A DNA stretch of 64,000 nucleotides from Marthasterias glacialis (lineage: Eukaryota; Echinodermata; Asteroidea; Forcipulatida; Asteriidae), in the NCBI GenBank assembly GCA_911728455.2, contig OU452239.1, positions 3,748,384 through 3,812,383 on the forward strand. The letters run 5' to 3'. Made by a program: the position numbers and the translations under genes. Below, piece by piece: positions 33,806-44,941 of this stretch. A model generated the notes under the pieces. The model was not told the origin of the DNA. It saw nothing but the letters and a program-made list of their open reading frames with translations, and did no database searches. Every line of letters starts with the position of its first letter. Position 1 is the first letter of the stretch.

Positions 33806-34514
33806 TTCACAGGAGAAAGAACACTTTCAATACCTTTTGAACAATTTTCCAAGTTTCATAATCATTAATGGAGGAATATTTAAAGCAAATGGCCACAAAA
33901 AAGGATGTTTTGCCTAAAAAGGGGGGGAAATAGCGAACTGACAAATTGGAAAAAGTTCAGCTTAAATAGCTGTATTCCATTTATGGAACCTCAACTTGAA
34001 TAGTATACTTGGAGGAGTAACCACTGTTTATTTTTGTTTACTTAACTGGTTTATAGGATTCGAATGCTTTCAGCTTGCATGTATGCTCCTTATTAGCATG
34101 TACATCTTTCCAACTCCTTAAAAAACATTTTTATTTATGTGTATGTATGTTGTCATGGTTTTTGTATGATTTGCTTTTTTTCCTTTTTTTTTTTGTTAAA
34201 AGAATGGGATCACTTCCCGTTATCTGCAGTTTGTCGCTGTTATTATGAGATAAAATAAACTAAAATAAATAAATGTTGTGCTGTATCCCCGTTATATGAC
34301 GAACGAGGGTCATTCTCCTAGTTACAGAGGATGAGCATTCAAAACAAACATAACGCCGTCGTTGTGTGCCCGGTAAAAGGACGTAACGACAAGTTCCCGG
34401 TTATTAAAAGGGCGTATAAGTAAATGATGGGAAATTTTGTGTTTCAAAAAAACTGAGCGGAAACGTTTGATCAATGTTTTGCCGTAGGACTGGGAAAACC
34501 TGTCCTAGCAACGA
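33806..34514. other. Intergenic, no gene seen
   Basis: AT-rich with poly-T/A stretches. ATAAAATAAACTAAAATAAATAAATG near 34250 may be the tail of another retroelement. No ORF or RNA is supported. Confidence 0.4.
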
Positions 34515-35042
34515 CTAAACATTGAGAGTTTGTGGACAAACTCACGGTGCTCGGTCGTCGAACGCGAAGTGATGACGTAATTTAAAATGGGGTTATTATC
34601 GTGTTAAAAGTGGTTGCTACGTCACACTCCGCCATACAATGGTGCAAAGATTGAAACTTCACTCTTTTTGATCTTTACGTATGAATTTTTGAGAAACTTA
34701 ACCTCAACGTCAGATTTTGACCGGAAATAAAGGTCAAATGGGGTCACACTCTGTGTAACACTTAAGATTAGTTCAAGAGTTTTCAGAAGATGAATCAATC
34801 ATCAATGTACTACAATTGCGATTCTTCACATATGTTTTATTTTGAAAAGCTATACTTGAACTGCCGGTTTCGACCAAAACTAAAGGTCAAATTGGGGAAC
34901 AGGTTAAACTTCCGGTTTCGACCGGATGTAAAGGTCAAATGGGTCACTCTCTGTGACAGAGGTGTACAATACTTCGGTTTTAGGCTCCCATGTCCCTACT
35001 GTGTACTTGGCAAATGTAGGTTCTAGCCCACTGCAAATCTAA
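34515..35042 (+). mobile_element. Short Helitron-like element beside the phosphatase exons
   Basis: The 5' end CTAAACATTGAGAGTTTGTG has the same GAGTTTGT-GG-ACAAACTC hairpin as the array elements and GGTGCTCGG. The interior has three cores near 34710, 34865 and 34910. No terminal TTCGGCT hairpin is visible. A CTAA followed by T occurs at 35039-35042 and may be the 3' end; if so, the phosphatase stop codon on the other strand is built from element sequence. Confidence 0.5.
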
Positions 35043-35915
35043 TAAACCGTTCGAACCAGGATTGTGGAGATTTGAATGAAACCAATCAACCAGACTAAGG
35101 ATGGTTTACACAAGTATGGAGCTCCGCTTACAACGTCGTCTAGGTCAACCGTTGAAAAAGGAACCGTGAATTTAGACGTCACTGTTTCCGGATTACCAGT
35201 GAATGCAGATTCGTTGTCAGTAGTAGTTGCCCCTCTCCGTGCGTGACATTGGGTGGTGTAGTCTCCAATACAAGCAGCGTACTGCATGGCGTGCATAATG
35301 TAGTTCTGCTCGTGCACTGAGTGGAATAGATGTGACATTGGACCCTTGGCGAAGATCGCAACGTCGTCCCCGCCGTGTGTTTCGCTTAGCATGGGGACGA
35401 GTGACTGCTGGGTGTATAGTAGATCCTCTGTTGAATGGAACATAGAAAAGTGGTTCTAGAAACAAAGCAACCTAAAAGAACTTAGAATTTAGTCTAGTAC
35501 TAAATTAAATACCAGCATTCTTTTTTATTCATTCGGGCATGGGGTCTCATACTAACATCAAAACCATGGTCTATTGTTTTTTTTAGAACATTCTGGCTAA
35601 TAAACATAGCGAATTGTGTATTATGCACATTTATTTAGCTTGAATTTTAAGAATTGCGTTCACGCGTACTTTCCCGAAGCCTAATTGAAATAGGCCTATA
35701 TAAACGTAAATGTAAAACGTAAAATTTCCGTTATTTTTGAATACGTTAATACAGTCATGTGCTAACAAGTAACCCACCAGTGTCATCAGATGTAATATCA
35801 GGTCGCTTGCCCGTTTGAGAGAACGAAGAAGCCAACAGAGCAGCAGTTGGGCCGTTGGCGTATCCAAGGGTTGTGTACGGAAGCTGGTCTAGTCCCAAGT
35901 CTTTGTCATTTAAGC
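35039..35915 (-). CDS. Alkaline phosphatase, last two coding exons only
   Basis: Exon 35778-35915 (acceptor GAGTACAG, donor ACTG/GTGGGT) reads [20 protein letters not shown], then RPDITSDDT. Exon 35039-35427 (acceptor TTCAACAG) continues in the same phase as [49 protein letters not shown]. This is the C-terminal quarter of metazoan alkaline phosphatase. The His of ETHGG is a conserved zinc ligand. The end, [17 protein letters not shown] plus further hydrophobic residues, looks like a GPI-anchor signal, as in membrane phosphatases. Earlier exons (nucleophilic Ser, Mg and other Zn ligands) should lie to the right but are absent: a Helitron-like element starts at 36314 and the genomic unit follows. 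Hence a gene fragment, though the frame is still open. Confidence 0.88.
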
Positions 35916-36313
35916 CTGTACTCACAGAGAAAAAAGTAATTAAAAGTTTAATTAATGAGAACTTTTGTAGAGCAAAGCTGTTGGATAAAGAGACATGAGG
36001 AAAAGTTGGCAGTAATGTCATACTCGTAATTTCCCACCTTGAAATCAACCTTAGAGTTGATCTTTGAGAATTTTTGAATTTTCGAGGCCACACATTCTCA
36101 TTTTGGCATCCTTGTGGAGACCTCTATTGTTCTTTCCTTTGTCCCTGTACCTAATATTTTCTCATAGACTTTGTACACAAATTTCCTTGTGGAGCATCCC
36201 TCTCTTTAGAATTCCCCTGTGGAGAACAATTGTTCTTGCGCTTCTCTTTTGTTATAGGACTCCACAAGGGAGCGAATTCGAGCACTCAGGTTCACACAAT
36301 AACATGAATAAAA
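35916..36313. other. Phosphatase intron remnant
   Basis: Sequence upstream of the penultimate phosphatase exon. It repeats variants of TTCCTTGTGGAG (near 36108, 36181, 36221) but has no exon. It ends at the 5' terminus of the right array. Confidence 0.5.
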
Positions 36314-39300
36314 CTAGAGATTTAGAGTTTGTGGACAAACTCACGGTGTTCGGCTTAATTACGTAATTGAAAATTTTAAGGTCAATATTGTGTGCACGTT
36401 TCTTGTCTATTTGTGCTATGCTGACGGGCGAAATATTTAGTTGTACTTTTTTATCTTTATTCATGAAGGTTTGTCATATGAAACTTCAACTTCCGGTTTG
36501 ACAGGAACTAAAGGTCAAATGGGGTCACACCTTGTGCATGGTATCTAGAATTGTCAGAGAGCTTTAAATTGATGTAACGATTATTAATGTACCACGTTTC
36601 ATTAATAAGGTACATATTTTTGTAGTACAAACTTATACTTCCGGTTTCGACCGGAAGTGAAGGTCAAATGAGGTCACACTTTGTAAATATTTGTAGAATC
36701 GTCGAGGGGCTTTAAAATTAAGTTATACAATTAATATACAAATTTACGTAATTCAGAATCGATTTTTCATAACAAAACTACTACTTCCGGTTTCGACCGG
36801 AAGTGAAGGTCAAATGGGGTCACACTCTGTGTAAGATTTGTTTAGTACTTCAAGACCTTTCATATGGTGTAAAGATCATGTATGTAGCATGTATTATTCT
36901 TAAGATATGATTATTTTAGTATAAAACTTCAATTTAATGTAATGACGTCATCGATGACGTCAGCATTCCCAAAATTTTGCTTTGTCATATACACACTGTG
37001 GTCTAAGTATGTAGTAAGTATCAAGTCCGTACATGCTTTAGTTTTTGAGCGTAGCTATGACGTCATATATCACATTTCTAGATTGGTCTTGAGCTAAAAA
37101 AAATATTATTTATTGAAAGTTAGTTGATATTTTTAATCACTTAGGCTTTAGAGCCCCAAATAACATGAACTTTAACTTTAACTTCCGGTTTCTACCGGAA
37201 GTAAAGGTCAATTGGGGTCACGGTGTGCATACAATTTGTCCCACATCACAAGACCTTTCATATGCATTAAAGATTTTGAATGTAGCATTTGCCGTTCTTG
37301 AATTATTACATTTTTGAATTATTTAACGTTTATTTAACGTCATGACATCATCAATTACGTCATCATTCCAAAAAAGTTTCTGTATCATCCACTCACTAAT
37401 ATGTTTGTACATGGTAAGTTTCAAGTTCATACAAGCTTAACTTTTTGAGAAAATTTGTGGACAAGTTTCGACGACTAAGAAAGCCCAGAAAAAAAAATTA
37501 TCCGTTTCAACCGGAAGTAAGGGTCAAATAGGGTCACATCTTCAACACAATTTTTAGAATGGTTAACGAGCTTTCAGATGAAGTAATGATTATTAATGAA
37601 TTCTGTTTTGTTATTGAAAAATAATCTTTTTGAAAAATAAAATTTCAACTTCCTCTTTCGCCCGGAAGTCAAGGTCAAATGGGGTCACAAACTGTGTAAG
37701 ATGTGCAGAGTAATTGAAGATCTTTGATATGGTGCAAAGATCTTGTATGTATCATTTACGGTTCTTCAGATATGAATTTTTGAAATATTAAACGTTGATT
37801 TACTGTAATGACGTCATCGATGACGTCATCATCCAGAAAAAACAGTGCAGTTTACTGCACAGTAAAGTTGAAGGTAATAGTAAGTTTCAAGACTGTACCT
37901 CGTTTAGTTAATGACCTATGAATCTTTTTATATGTTAACTTCAACTTCCGGTTTCGACCGGAAGTAAAGGTCAAATGGGGTCACACTTTCTGTAAGACAT
38001 GTAGACTGGTCAAAGTGTTTGCAGATGAAGTAATGGTTATTACTATAGCCTGTTTTTTATTGAAATAGGATTTTTTGGAAAAATGACATTTTAACTTCCG
38101 GTTTCGACCGGAAGTCAAGGTCAAATGGGGTCACACACTGTGTAAGATTTGTAGAGTAATCGAAAAGCTTTCATATGGTGCAAAGATCTTGTATGTAACA
38201 TATACGGTTCTTCAGATATGGATTTTTTAAATATTAAACTTTGATTTAATATAATGACGCAATCAATGACGTCATCTTTTACGGCCAGAAGACAATGTCA
38301 AACTGGTATTATGTCTGTGCAAAAGTTTGAGCAGGCTAACCGATCTTCAAACTGTCATTCAAATTTTGACAATATCATTAGCAGTTCTTGAGATATGATT
38401 TTTTGAAATTTTGAACTTCCGGTTTCGACCGGAAGTAAAGGTCAAATGAGGTCAAATTGTGCACGACAATAAAAGGTCATTACAAGAACTTTTATGTTTT
38501 GAAAGAATCTCGTACGTAGCTTTTCTGGTTCTCAAGATATGAATTTTCTAATTATTAATGGTTTATTTAGCATAATGATGTCATCATTCTAAAAAAGTTG
38601 CGGTTTCATCTACTAACTATGGTTCATGTTCCTGATAAGTTTCAAGTTCATATAAGCTTTACTTTTGTTAAAAATCGACGGAGAAGGTTCGCTGATAAGA
38701 ATACGAGGAAAAACTAGAGATTTAGAGTTTGTGGACAAACTCACGGTGTTCGGCTTAATTACGTAATTGAAAATTTTAAGGTCAATATTATGTGCACGTT
38801 TCTTGACGGGCGAAATATTTAGTTGTACTTTTTTATCTTTATTCATGAAGGTTTGTCATATGAAACTTCAACTTCCGGTTTGACAGGAACTAAAGGTCAA
38901 ATGGGGTCACACCTTGTGCATGGTATCTAGAATTGTCAGAGAGCTTTAAATTGATGTAACGATTATTAATGTACCACGTTTCATTAATAAGGTACATATT
39001 TTTGTAGTACAAACTTATACTTCCGGTTTCGACCGGAAGTGAAGGTCAAATGAGGTCACACTTTGTAAATATTTGTAGAATCGTCGAGGGGCTTTAAAAT
39101 TAAGTTATACAATTAATATACAAATTTACGTAATTCAGAATCGATTTTTCATAACAAAACTACTACTTCCGGTTTCGACCGGAAGTGAAGGTCAAATGGG
39201 GTCACACTCTGTGTAAGATTTGTTTAGTACTTCAAGACCTTTCATATGGTGTAAAGATCATGTATGTAGCATGTATTATTCTTAAGATATGATTATTTTA

Positions 39301-42300
39301 GTATAAAACTTCAATTTAATGTAATGACGTCATCGATGACGTCATCATTCCCAAAATTTTGCTTGTCATATACACACTGTGGTCTAAGTATGTAGTAAGT
39401 ATCAAGTCCGTACATGCTTTAGTTTTTGAGATAGCAAAATAATTTTTTTTCGACCTCGTGTATCAATTTCGTTGTGACGTAGCTATGACGTCATATATCA
39501 CATTTCTAGATTGGTCTGGAGCTAAAGAAAATATTATTTTTTGAAAGTTAGTTGATATTTTTAATCACTTAGGCTTTAGAGCCCCAAATAACATGAACTT
39601 TAACTTTAACTTCCGGTTTCTACCGGAAGTAAAGGTCAAATGGGGTCACGGTGTGCATACAATTTGTCCCACATCACAAGACCTTTCATATGCATTAAAG
39701 ATTTTGAATGTAGCATTTGCCGTTCTTGAATTATTAAATTTTTGAATTATTTAACGTTTATTTAACGTCATGACGTCATCAATGACGTCATCATTCCAAA
39801 AAAGTTTCTGTATCATCCACTCACTAATATGTTTGTACATGGTAAGTTTCAAGTTCATACAAGCTTAACTTTTTGAAAAAAATTGTGGACAAGTTTCGAC
39901 GACTAAGAAAGCCCAGAAAAAAAAATTATCCGTTTCAACCGGAAGTAAGGGTCAAATAGGGTCACATCTTCAACACAATTTTTAGAATGGTTAACGAGCT
40001 TTCAGATGAAGTAATGATTATTAATGAATTCTGTTTTGTTATTGAAAAATAATCTTTTTGAAAAAAAATTTCAACTTCCTCTTTCGACCGGAAGTCAACG
40101 TCAAATGGGGTCACAAACTGTGTAAGATGTGCAGAGTAATTGAAGATCTTTGATATGGTGCAAAGATCTTGTATGTATCATTTACGGTTCTTCAGATATG
40201 AATTTTTGAAATATTAAACGTTGATTTATTGTAATGACGTCATCGATGACGTCATCATCCAGAAAAAACAGTGCAGTTTACTGCACAGTAAAGTTGAAGG
40301 TAATAGTAAGTTTCAAGACTGTACCTCGTTTAGTTAATGACCTATGAATCTTTTTATATGTTAACTTCAACTTCCGGTTTCGACCGGAAGTAAAGGTCAA
40401 ATGGGGTCACACTTTCTGTAAGACATGTAGACTGCTTAAAGTGTTTGCAGATGAAGTAATGGTTATTACTATAGCCTGTTTTTTATTGAAATAGGATTTT
40501 TTGGAAAAATGACATTTTAACTTCCGGTTTCGACCGGAAGTCAATGTCAAATGGGGTCACACACTGTGTAAGATTTGTAGAGTAATCGAAAAGCTTTCAT
40601 ATGGTGCAAAGATCTTGTATGTAACATAAACGGTTCTTCAGTTATGGATTTTTTAAATATTAAACGTTGATTTAATATAATGACGCAATCAGTGACGTCA
40701 TCTTTTACGGCCGGAAGACATTGTCAAACCAGTATTATGTCTGTACAAAAGTTTAAGCAGGCTAACCGATCTTCAAACTGTCATTCAAATTTTGTCAATA
40801 TGATAAGCAGTTCTTGGGATATGAATTTTTGAAATTTTGAACTTCCGGTTTCGACCGGAAGTAAAGGTCAAATGAGGTCAAGTTGTGCACGACAATTAAA
40901 GGTCATTACAAGAACTTTTATGTTTTGAAAGAATCTCGTACGTAGCTTTTCTGGTTCTCAAGATATGAATTTTCTAATTATTAATGGTTTATTTAGCATA
41001 ATGACGTCATCAATGACGTCATCATTCTAAAAAAGTTGCGGTTTCATCTACTAACTATGGTTCATGTTCCTGATAAGTTTCAAGTTCATATAAGCTTTAC
41101 TTTTGTTAAAAATCGACGGAGAAGGTTCGCTGATAAGAATACGAGGAAAAAAAAAAAAAAAAACTAGAGATTTAGAGTTTGTGGACAAACTCACGGTGTT
41201 CGGCTTAATTACGTAATTGAAAATTTTAAGGTCAATATTGTGTGCACGTTTCTTGTCTATTTGTGCTTTGCTGACGGGCGAAATATTTAGTTGTACTTTT
41301 TTATCTTTATTCATGGAGGTTTGTCATATGAAACTTCAACTTCCGGTTTGACAGGAACTAAAGGTCAAATGGGGTCACACCTTGTGCATGGTATCTAGAA
41401 TTGTCAGAGAGCTTTAAATTGATGTAACGATTATTAATGTACCACGTTTCATTAATAAGGTACATATTTTTGTAGTACAAACTTATACTTCCGGTTTTGA
41501 CCGGAAGTGAAGGTCAAATGAGGTCACACTTTGTAAATATTTGTAGAATCGTCGAGGGGCTTTAAAATTAAGTTATACAATTAATATACAAATTTACGTA
41601 ATTCAGAATCGATTTTTCATAACAAAACTACTACTTCCGGTTTCGACCGGAAGTGAAGGTCAAATGGGGTCACACCCTGTGTAAGATTTGTTTAGTACTT
41701 CAAGACCTTTCATATGGTGTAAAGATCATGTATGTAGCATGTATTATTCTTAAGATATGATTATTTTAGTATAAAACTTCAATTTAATGTAATGACGTCA
41801 TCGATGACGGCATCATTCCCAAAATTTTGCTTTGTCATATACACACTGTGGTCTAAGTATGTAGTAAGTATCAAGTCCGTAGATGCTTTAGTTTTTGAGA
41901 TAGCAAAATAATTTTTTTTCGACCTCGTGTAACAATTTCGTTGTGACGTAGCTATGGTTTTGAAGATATGATTTTTCAAATTATTTAACCGGAAGTAAGG
42001 GTCAAATAGGGTCACATCTTCAACACAATATTTAGAATGGTTAACGAGCTTTCAGATGAAGTAATGATTATTAATGAATTCTGTTTTGTTATTGAAAAAT
42101 AATCTTTTTGAAAAATAAAATTTCAACTTCCTCTTTCGACCGGAAGTCAACGTCAAATGGGGTCACAAACTGTGTAAGATGTGCAGAGTAATTGAAGATC
42201 TTTTATATGGTGCAAAGATCTTGTATGTATCATTTACGGTTCTTCAGATATGAATTTTTGAAATATTAAACGTTGATTTATTGTAATGACGTCATCGATG

Positions 42301-43199
42301 ACGTCATCATCCAGAAAAAACAGTGCAGTTTACTGCACAGTAAAGTTGAAGGTAATAGTAAGTTTCAAGACTGTACCTCGTTTAGTTAATGACCTATGAA
42401 TCTTTTTATATGTTAACTTCAACTTCCGGTTTCGACCGGAAGTCAAGGTCAAATGGGGTCACACTTTCTGTAAGACATGTAGACTGCTTAAAGTGTTTGC
42501 AGATGAAGTAATGGTTATTACTATAGCCTGTTTTTTTATTGAAATAGGATTTTTTGGAAAAATGACATTTTAACTTCCGGTTTCGACCGGAAGTCAAGGT
42601 CAAATGGGGTCACACACTGTGTAAGATTTGTAGAGTAATCAAAAAGCTTTCATATGGTGCAAAGATCTTGTATGTAACATATACGGTTCTTCAGATATGG
42701 ATTTTTTAAATATTAAACGTTGATTTAATATAATGACGCAATCAATGACGTCATCTTTTACGGCCAGAAGACAATGTCAAACTGGTATTATGTCTGTGCA
42801 AAAGTTTGAGCAGGCTAATCGATCTTCAAACTGTTATTCAAATTTTGACAATATCATTAGCAGTTCTTGAGATATGATTTTTTGAAATTTTGAACTTCCG
42901 GTTTCGACCGGAAGTAAAGGTCAAATGAGGTCAAGTTGTGCACGACAATTAAAGGTCATTACAAGAACTTTTATGTTTTGAAAGAATCTCGTACGTAGCT
43001 TTTCTGGTTCTCAAGATATGAATTTTCTAATTATTAATGGTTTATTTAGCATAATGACGTCATCAATGACGTCATCATTCTAAAAAAGTTGCGGTTTCAT
43101 CTACTAACTATGGTTCATGTTCCTGATAAGTTTCAAGTTCATATAAGCTTTACTTTTGTTAAAAATCGACGGAGAAGGTTCGCTGATAAGAATACGAGG

Positions 43200-43232
<33 letters not shown>

Positions 43233-43471
43233 TAACAATAACAATAGGTTTTCGGCTCAATGCCGAACACCTAAAAAAAAACTTAACAATAACAATAGGT
43301 TTTCGGCTCAATGCCGAACACATAAAAAAAAAAAAAAAAAAATTAACAATAACAATAGGTTTTCGGCTAAAAGCCGAACACCTAAAAAAAAAAAAAACTT
43401 AACAATAACAATAGGTTTTCGGCTAAAAGCCGAACACCTAACAATAGGTTTTCGGCTAAAAGCCGAACACC

Positions 43472-43502
<31 letters not shown>

Positions 43503-43647
43503 AACAATAACAATAGGTTTTCGGCTCAATGCCGAACACCTAAAAAAAAACTTAACAATAACAATAGGTTTTCGGCTCAATGCCGAACACCTAAAAAAAA
43601 AAACTTAACAATAACAATAGGTTTTCGGCTCAATGCCGAACACCTAA
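36314..43647 (+). mobile_element. Nested array of Helitron-like elements (right array)
   Basis: 5' termini CTAGAGATTTAGAG at 36314, 38714 and 41164, about 2.4 kb apart, each with the GAGTTTGT-GG-ACAAACTC hairpin and GGTGTTCGGCT. Bodies contain about 26 ETS/DR4 cores and paired TGACGTCA sites. Two near-identical internal junctions (AAGCCCAGAAAAAAAAATTATCC near 37490 and 39917) fuse the 3' part of one subfamily to the middle of another. This shows the 2.4-kb chimera was copied as a unit. It closes with stacked 3' ends (next entry). No coding content is recognised. Confidence 0.75.
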
Positions 43648-43698
43648 AAAAAAACGAACAAAAACAAGAGGTCTTCGGACCAGAGTCCGAACACCTAA
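43211..43698 (+). repeat. Nine stacked Helitron-like 3' termini
   Basis: Nine modules end at about 43274, 43324, 43385, 43441, 43474, 43543, 43594, 43647 and 43698. Eight have AACAATAGGTTTTCGGCT, then a short loop, AGCCGAA or TGCCGAA, CACCTAA and an A-run. The ninth is different (AACAAGAGGTCTTCGGACC..GGTCCGAA type, imperfect) and is the end of the outermost element, followed by the host T. Module 2 has CACATAA instead. Confidence 0.75.
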
Positions 43699-43909
43699 TA
43701 AATAAACCTCCATCCACGGTGATGTTTTTCAGAGGTGTTCGGTCACGAGAGCTATCGTCACGGTCTTATCGGAGTAACTTTGTCCTTGCTGGATATCTAT
43801 GGCTACTTAAACCGATACCAAACTTTATACTACTTGTCCCGACGTGTTATACTATATTAATCTTATTATTCAACAAGACGTTCAGCGATACACAACTATA
43901 CAAAAAAAC

Positions 43910-43941
<32 letters not shown>

Positions 43942-44213
43942 AGAAATACAACACTATTAACATCCTCCCTTTTCCCCCCGTCCTTAAGTCGTGTCCTTAC
44001 GCGTTATCTATATCTACTTAAGTCGTGTCCTTACGCGTTATCTATATCTACTTAAGCCAATACAGGACCGATTTAACTTTGACTCACACCATCAGGTGGC
44101 GAGACAACGGTTGACCCGAGACCAAACTTTATACTACTTGTCCCGACGTGTTATACTTTATCAATCTTATTATTCAACAAGACGTTCAGCGATACACAAC
44201 TATACAAAAAAAC

Positions 44214-44245
<32 letters not shown>

Positions 44246-44371
44246 ACAAAAAGAAATACAACACTATTAACATCCTCCCTTTTCCCTTCCGTCTTCCCAC
44301 TATTAACATCCTCCCTTTTCCCCCCGTCTTCCACGGCGTCTTAGCAGACGTCTTGCAGTCGTTTGCTTTTG

Positions 44372-44634
44372 TTTTCACTCCGTGAAAATACAACCGAGAC
44401 GTCAACGTCTTGGTTGTGCTGCAGGGATGTTCCGTCGGCGCTCCGTGATTTTAAAAAATCACTCCGGGCCAACTGAGACAGACAATAACGGTTTGTCTCA
44501 GTGACACTGTCGTGAGACACTCTGCGTCTTTAAGACGCTCCTCCACATGATGCATTCTGTATCATGGTTCCACCAACTATCGGCACTTCGTGCCTCCTTA
44601 CACTGCCGTGAGGCCACGGCTCACCACTGCGTGG
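44372..44634. other. Chain of adjacent short hairpins
   Basis: Back-to-back inverted repeats: TTTTCAC/GTGAAAA (44372-44388), CAACC.AGACGT/ACGTCT.GGTTG (44391-44416), GTGATTTT/AAAATCAC (44445-44462), ACTGAGACA/TGTCTCAGT (44472-44502), GCGTC/GACGC (44524-44538), GGCAC/GTGCC (44582-44594) and CCAC/GTGG (44624-44634). Nearly all recur in copy 2 (56140-56410). Function unknown; candidates are a structured RNA or a replication/recombination structure. Confidence 0.6.
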
Positions 44635-44941
44635 CTCGCGGCTCTACACTTATCCTACCACTGCGCATCACTATTGCGCATGCTCATTAGCATACACTCG
44701 CACGCTACTGCGCATCTTCATCAATGAACTTTGGTCTTCTGCTCATTGCACTCTGAGCCACTATTTTTTGGTATACTATTCAACGGCATAAAGATGCATT
44801 GATAAAATCCCACTCTACATTTTTTTAGCCAGCATAATAGATGCGATTTACCCACCTGCCATCAATGTTTATCTCTTTCACTGCAGTAGGCCTTTTGAAA
44901 GACGCAAGAAGGCCTTTGTGCACATAAAAGTAGGTGAGTAT

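Larger units (their letters stand above)
11512..43698 (+). mobile_element. 32-kb composite Helitron-like insertion
   Basis: Seen directly: copy 2 of the duplicated unit reads ..AACTAAAA/TAAATAAACC.. at 55813/55814. Copy 1 reads ..AACTAAAA/CTAGACATAGG at 11512 and ..CCGAACACCTAA/TAAATAAACC at 43698. The insert therefore lies exactly between A and T with no target-site duplication. Its 3' end is CTAA (a CTRR end) preceded by a hairpin, TTCGGACCAGAGTCCGAA. These are hallmarks of rolling-circle Helitrons. The 5' end is CTAG rather than the canonical TC. Inside are nested related elements, an IL-17 gene, two alkaline phosphatase exons and unrelated repeats. No Rep/helicase ORF is present, so mobilisation would be in trans. 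Whether all 32 kb arrived in one event is inference. Confidence 0.7.

Noticed and set aside
36064-36366. Plus-strand 100-aa hydrophobic frame
   Set aside because: It covers the phosphatase intron and the first bases of the right array; no family resemblance.
43156-43608. Lys-rich frame with RFSAQ/RLKAEHL repeats
   Set aside because: Read-through of A-tracts and stacked 3' hairpins; not a protein.
11512-43698. Long terminal repeats or a retroviral structure for the composite
   Set aside because: No direct repeats at the ends, no primer-binding site or polypurine tract at the boundaries, no gag/pol, and no target duplication.
43719-44344. Frames starting MMFFRGVRSRELSS (also at 55834) and MSLRVIYIYLSR
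   Set aside because: The frame is broken differently in the two unit copies by the CAAAA tract, and the composition looks non-coding.
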